This document shows, one piece after another, positions 63,504-64,000 of a stretch of 64,000 nt of DNA. The stretch lies in NCBI RefSeq assembly GCF_017741815.1, contig NZ_JAGHMF010000015.1, positions 124,001 to 188,000 of the forward strand, given 5' to 3'. The translations under genes and the position numbers were made by a program. Positions within the stretch are counted from its first letter, which is position 1, and the number at the start of each line of letters is the position of its first letter. The notes under the pieces are model-generated. The model saw nothing but the letters and a program-made list of their open reading frames with translations, searched no databases and was not told the DNA's origin. Origin of the DNA: Rhizobium sp. 16-488-2b (GTDB lineage Bacteria; Pseudomonadota; Alphaproteobacteria; Rhizobiales; Rhizobiaceae).

Positions 63504-64000
63504 ATGCTTGTTATCGCCGGCCTCGGCAATCCCGGCAGACAATATGCCGGCAACCGCCACAACATAGGCTTCATGGCCGTGGACGCCATCCACCGCCGCC
63601 ACTCGTTTTCGCCCTGGTCGAAGAAGTTCAAGGCCGAGATATCGGAAGGCGAGATCGCGGGCGAAAAGGTGCTGCTGATCAAGCCCCAGACCTACATGAA
63701 CCTGTCGGGCGAATCCGTCGGCGAGGCCATGCGCTTCTACAAGCTGCAGCCACCAGACATCGTCGCCATCTACGACGAACTCGACCTCGCGCCCGCCAAG
63801 GCCCGCATCAAGGTCGGCGGCGGCCATGGCGGCCATAATGGTGTGAAGTCGCTCGACGCCCATTGCGGCAGGGACTACCGCCGCCTGCGCCTCGGCATCG
63901 GCCATCCCGGCAACAAGGATCTGGTGCACAACTACGTGCTCGGCGATTTCGCCAAGATCGACCAGCAGTGGCTGGAACCCATGCTCGACGCGCTCGCCGA
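63504..64000 (+). CDS. pth: Peptidyl-tRNA hydrolase, 3' partial
   Basis: The first 165 or so residues of the enzyme that frees tRNAs from aborted peptidyl-tRNA. It begins [23 protein letters not shown], including the catalytic His (RHNIGF), and has the Asn in [10 protein letters not shown], the catalytic Asp in IYDELDLAP, and [13 protein letters not shown]. The frame runs off the right edge. AGGA precedes the ATG. The 123-base gap upstream shows no terminator for the binding-protein gene and no clear promoter. Confidence 0.96.
   Translation, partial: MLVIAGLGNPGRQYAGNRHNIGFMAVDAIHRRHSFSPWSKKFKAEISEGEIAGEKVLLIKPQTYMNLSGESVGEAMRFYKLQPPDIVAIYDELDLAPAKARIKVGGGHGGHNGVKSLDAHCGRDYRRLRLGIGHPGNKDLVHNYVLGDFAKIDQQWLEPMLDALA

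Overview
The window is a stretch of chromosome from a member of the Rhizobiaceae (Rhizobium/Agrobacterium/Sinorhizobium group). The evidence is high-GC coding with few gaps, a BA14K protein, an LsrB/VtlR-type LysR regulator next to two tandem AbcR-type sRNAs, the greA-lpsB-lrp-trxB gene order, a petP/petR-like regulatory pair, a RIME-type intergenic repeat, and a GAAC-N7-GAAC SOS box. About 57 protein genes were assigned; the first and last run off the window. I saw no tRNA, rRNA, CRISPR array, insertion sequence or prophage.

Layout. 1-14068: a partial winged-helix regulator, yqeY, carA, an acyltransferase behind a CtrA-like box, a GFA protein that looks frameshifted, MATE and TetA-like efflux pumps, a LysR regulator, a zinc metallopeptidase, an alcohol dehydrogenase, and carB ending in a strong terminator. 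carA and carB are about 8 kb apart. 14185-18642: a DUF2235 hydrolase, a VOC protein, and a two-gene operon of a radical SAM/HhH protein and a DUF4130-UdgX fusion, with a LexA-type box on its start. 18780-23460: greA (behind a terminator-like leader hairpin), lpsB, lrp, trxB, the LsrB/VtlR regulator and two tandem sRNAs. 23527-33317: an ArsR-MFS-OYE cluster, an APH(6)-like kinase, a divergent NAD-binding protein/LysR pair, a ChaA-type antiporter, a GGDEF enzyme and aspartate aminotransferase.

33657-36777 holds a two-gene Gram-negative sortase system: a VIT/vWA surface protein with an LPxTG-like tail and its class GN sortase. 36853-41905 holds a PQQ-type sugar dehydrogenase, an EamA transporter, a cold-shock gene with an elaborate leader, BA14K, a metallo-beta-lactamase-fold hydrolase and an SH3/DUF1236 protein. 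41960-45384 is a MarR regulator, response regulator and histidine kinase set plus DUF1349. 45432-54764 carries housekeeping genes (csaA, proC, ubiK, lgt, a MidA-type methyltransferase, pgeF, prs) and two lipoproteins, one with two Kazal-like motifs. 54775-64000 holds a large exported protein of unknown function, a MHYT-PAS-GGDEF-EAL protein, rplY, a GGDEF-EAL protein paired with a periplasmic solute-binding protein, and the start of pth.

The observations most worth pursuing are the SOS-box radical SAM/UdgX operon, the matched dyads upstream of both AbcR-type sRNAs beside their likely regulator, the alternative pairings and leader ORF of the cold-shock gene, the sortase/target pair, and the solute-binding protein coupled to a c-di-GMP enzyme. 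All structures and sites were found by eye; nothing was computed or searched.
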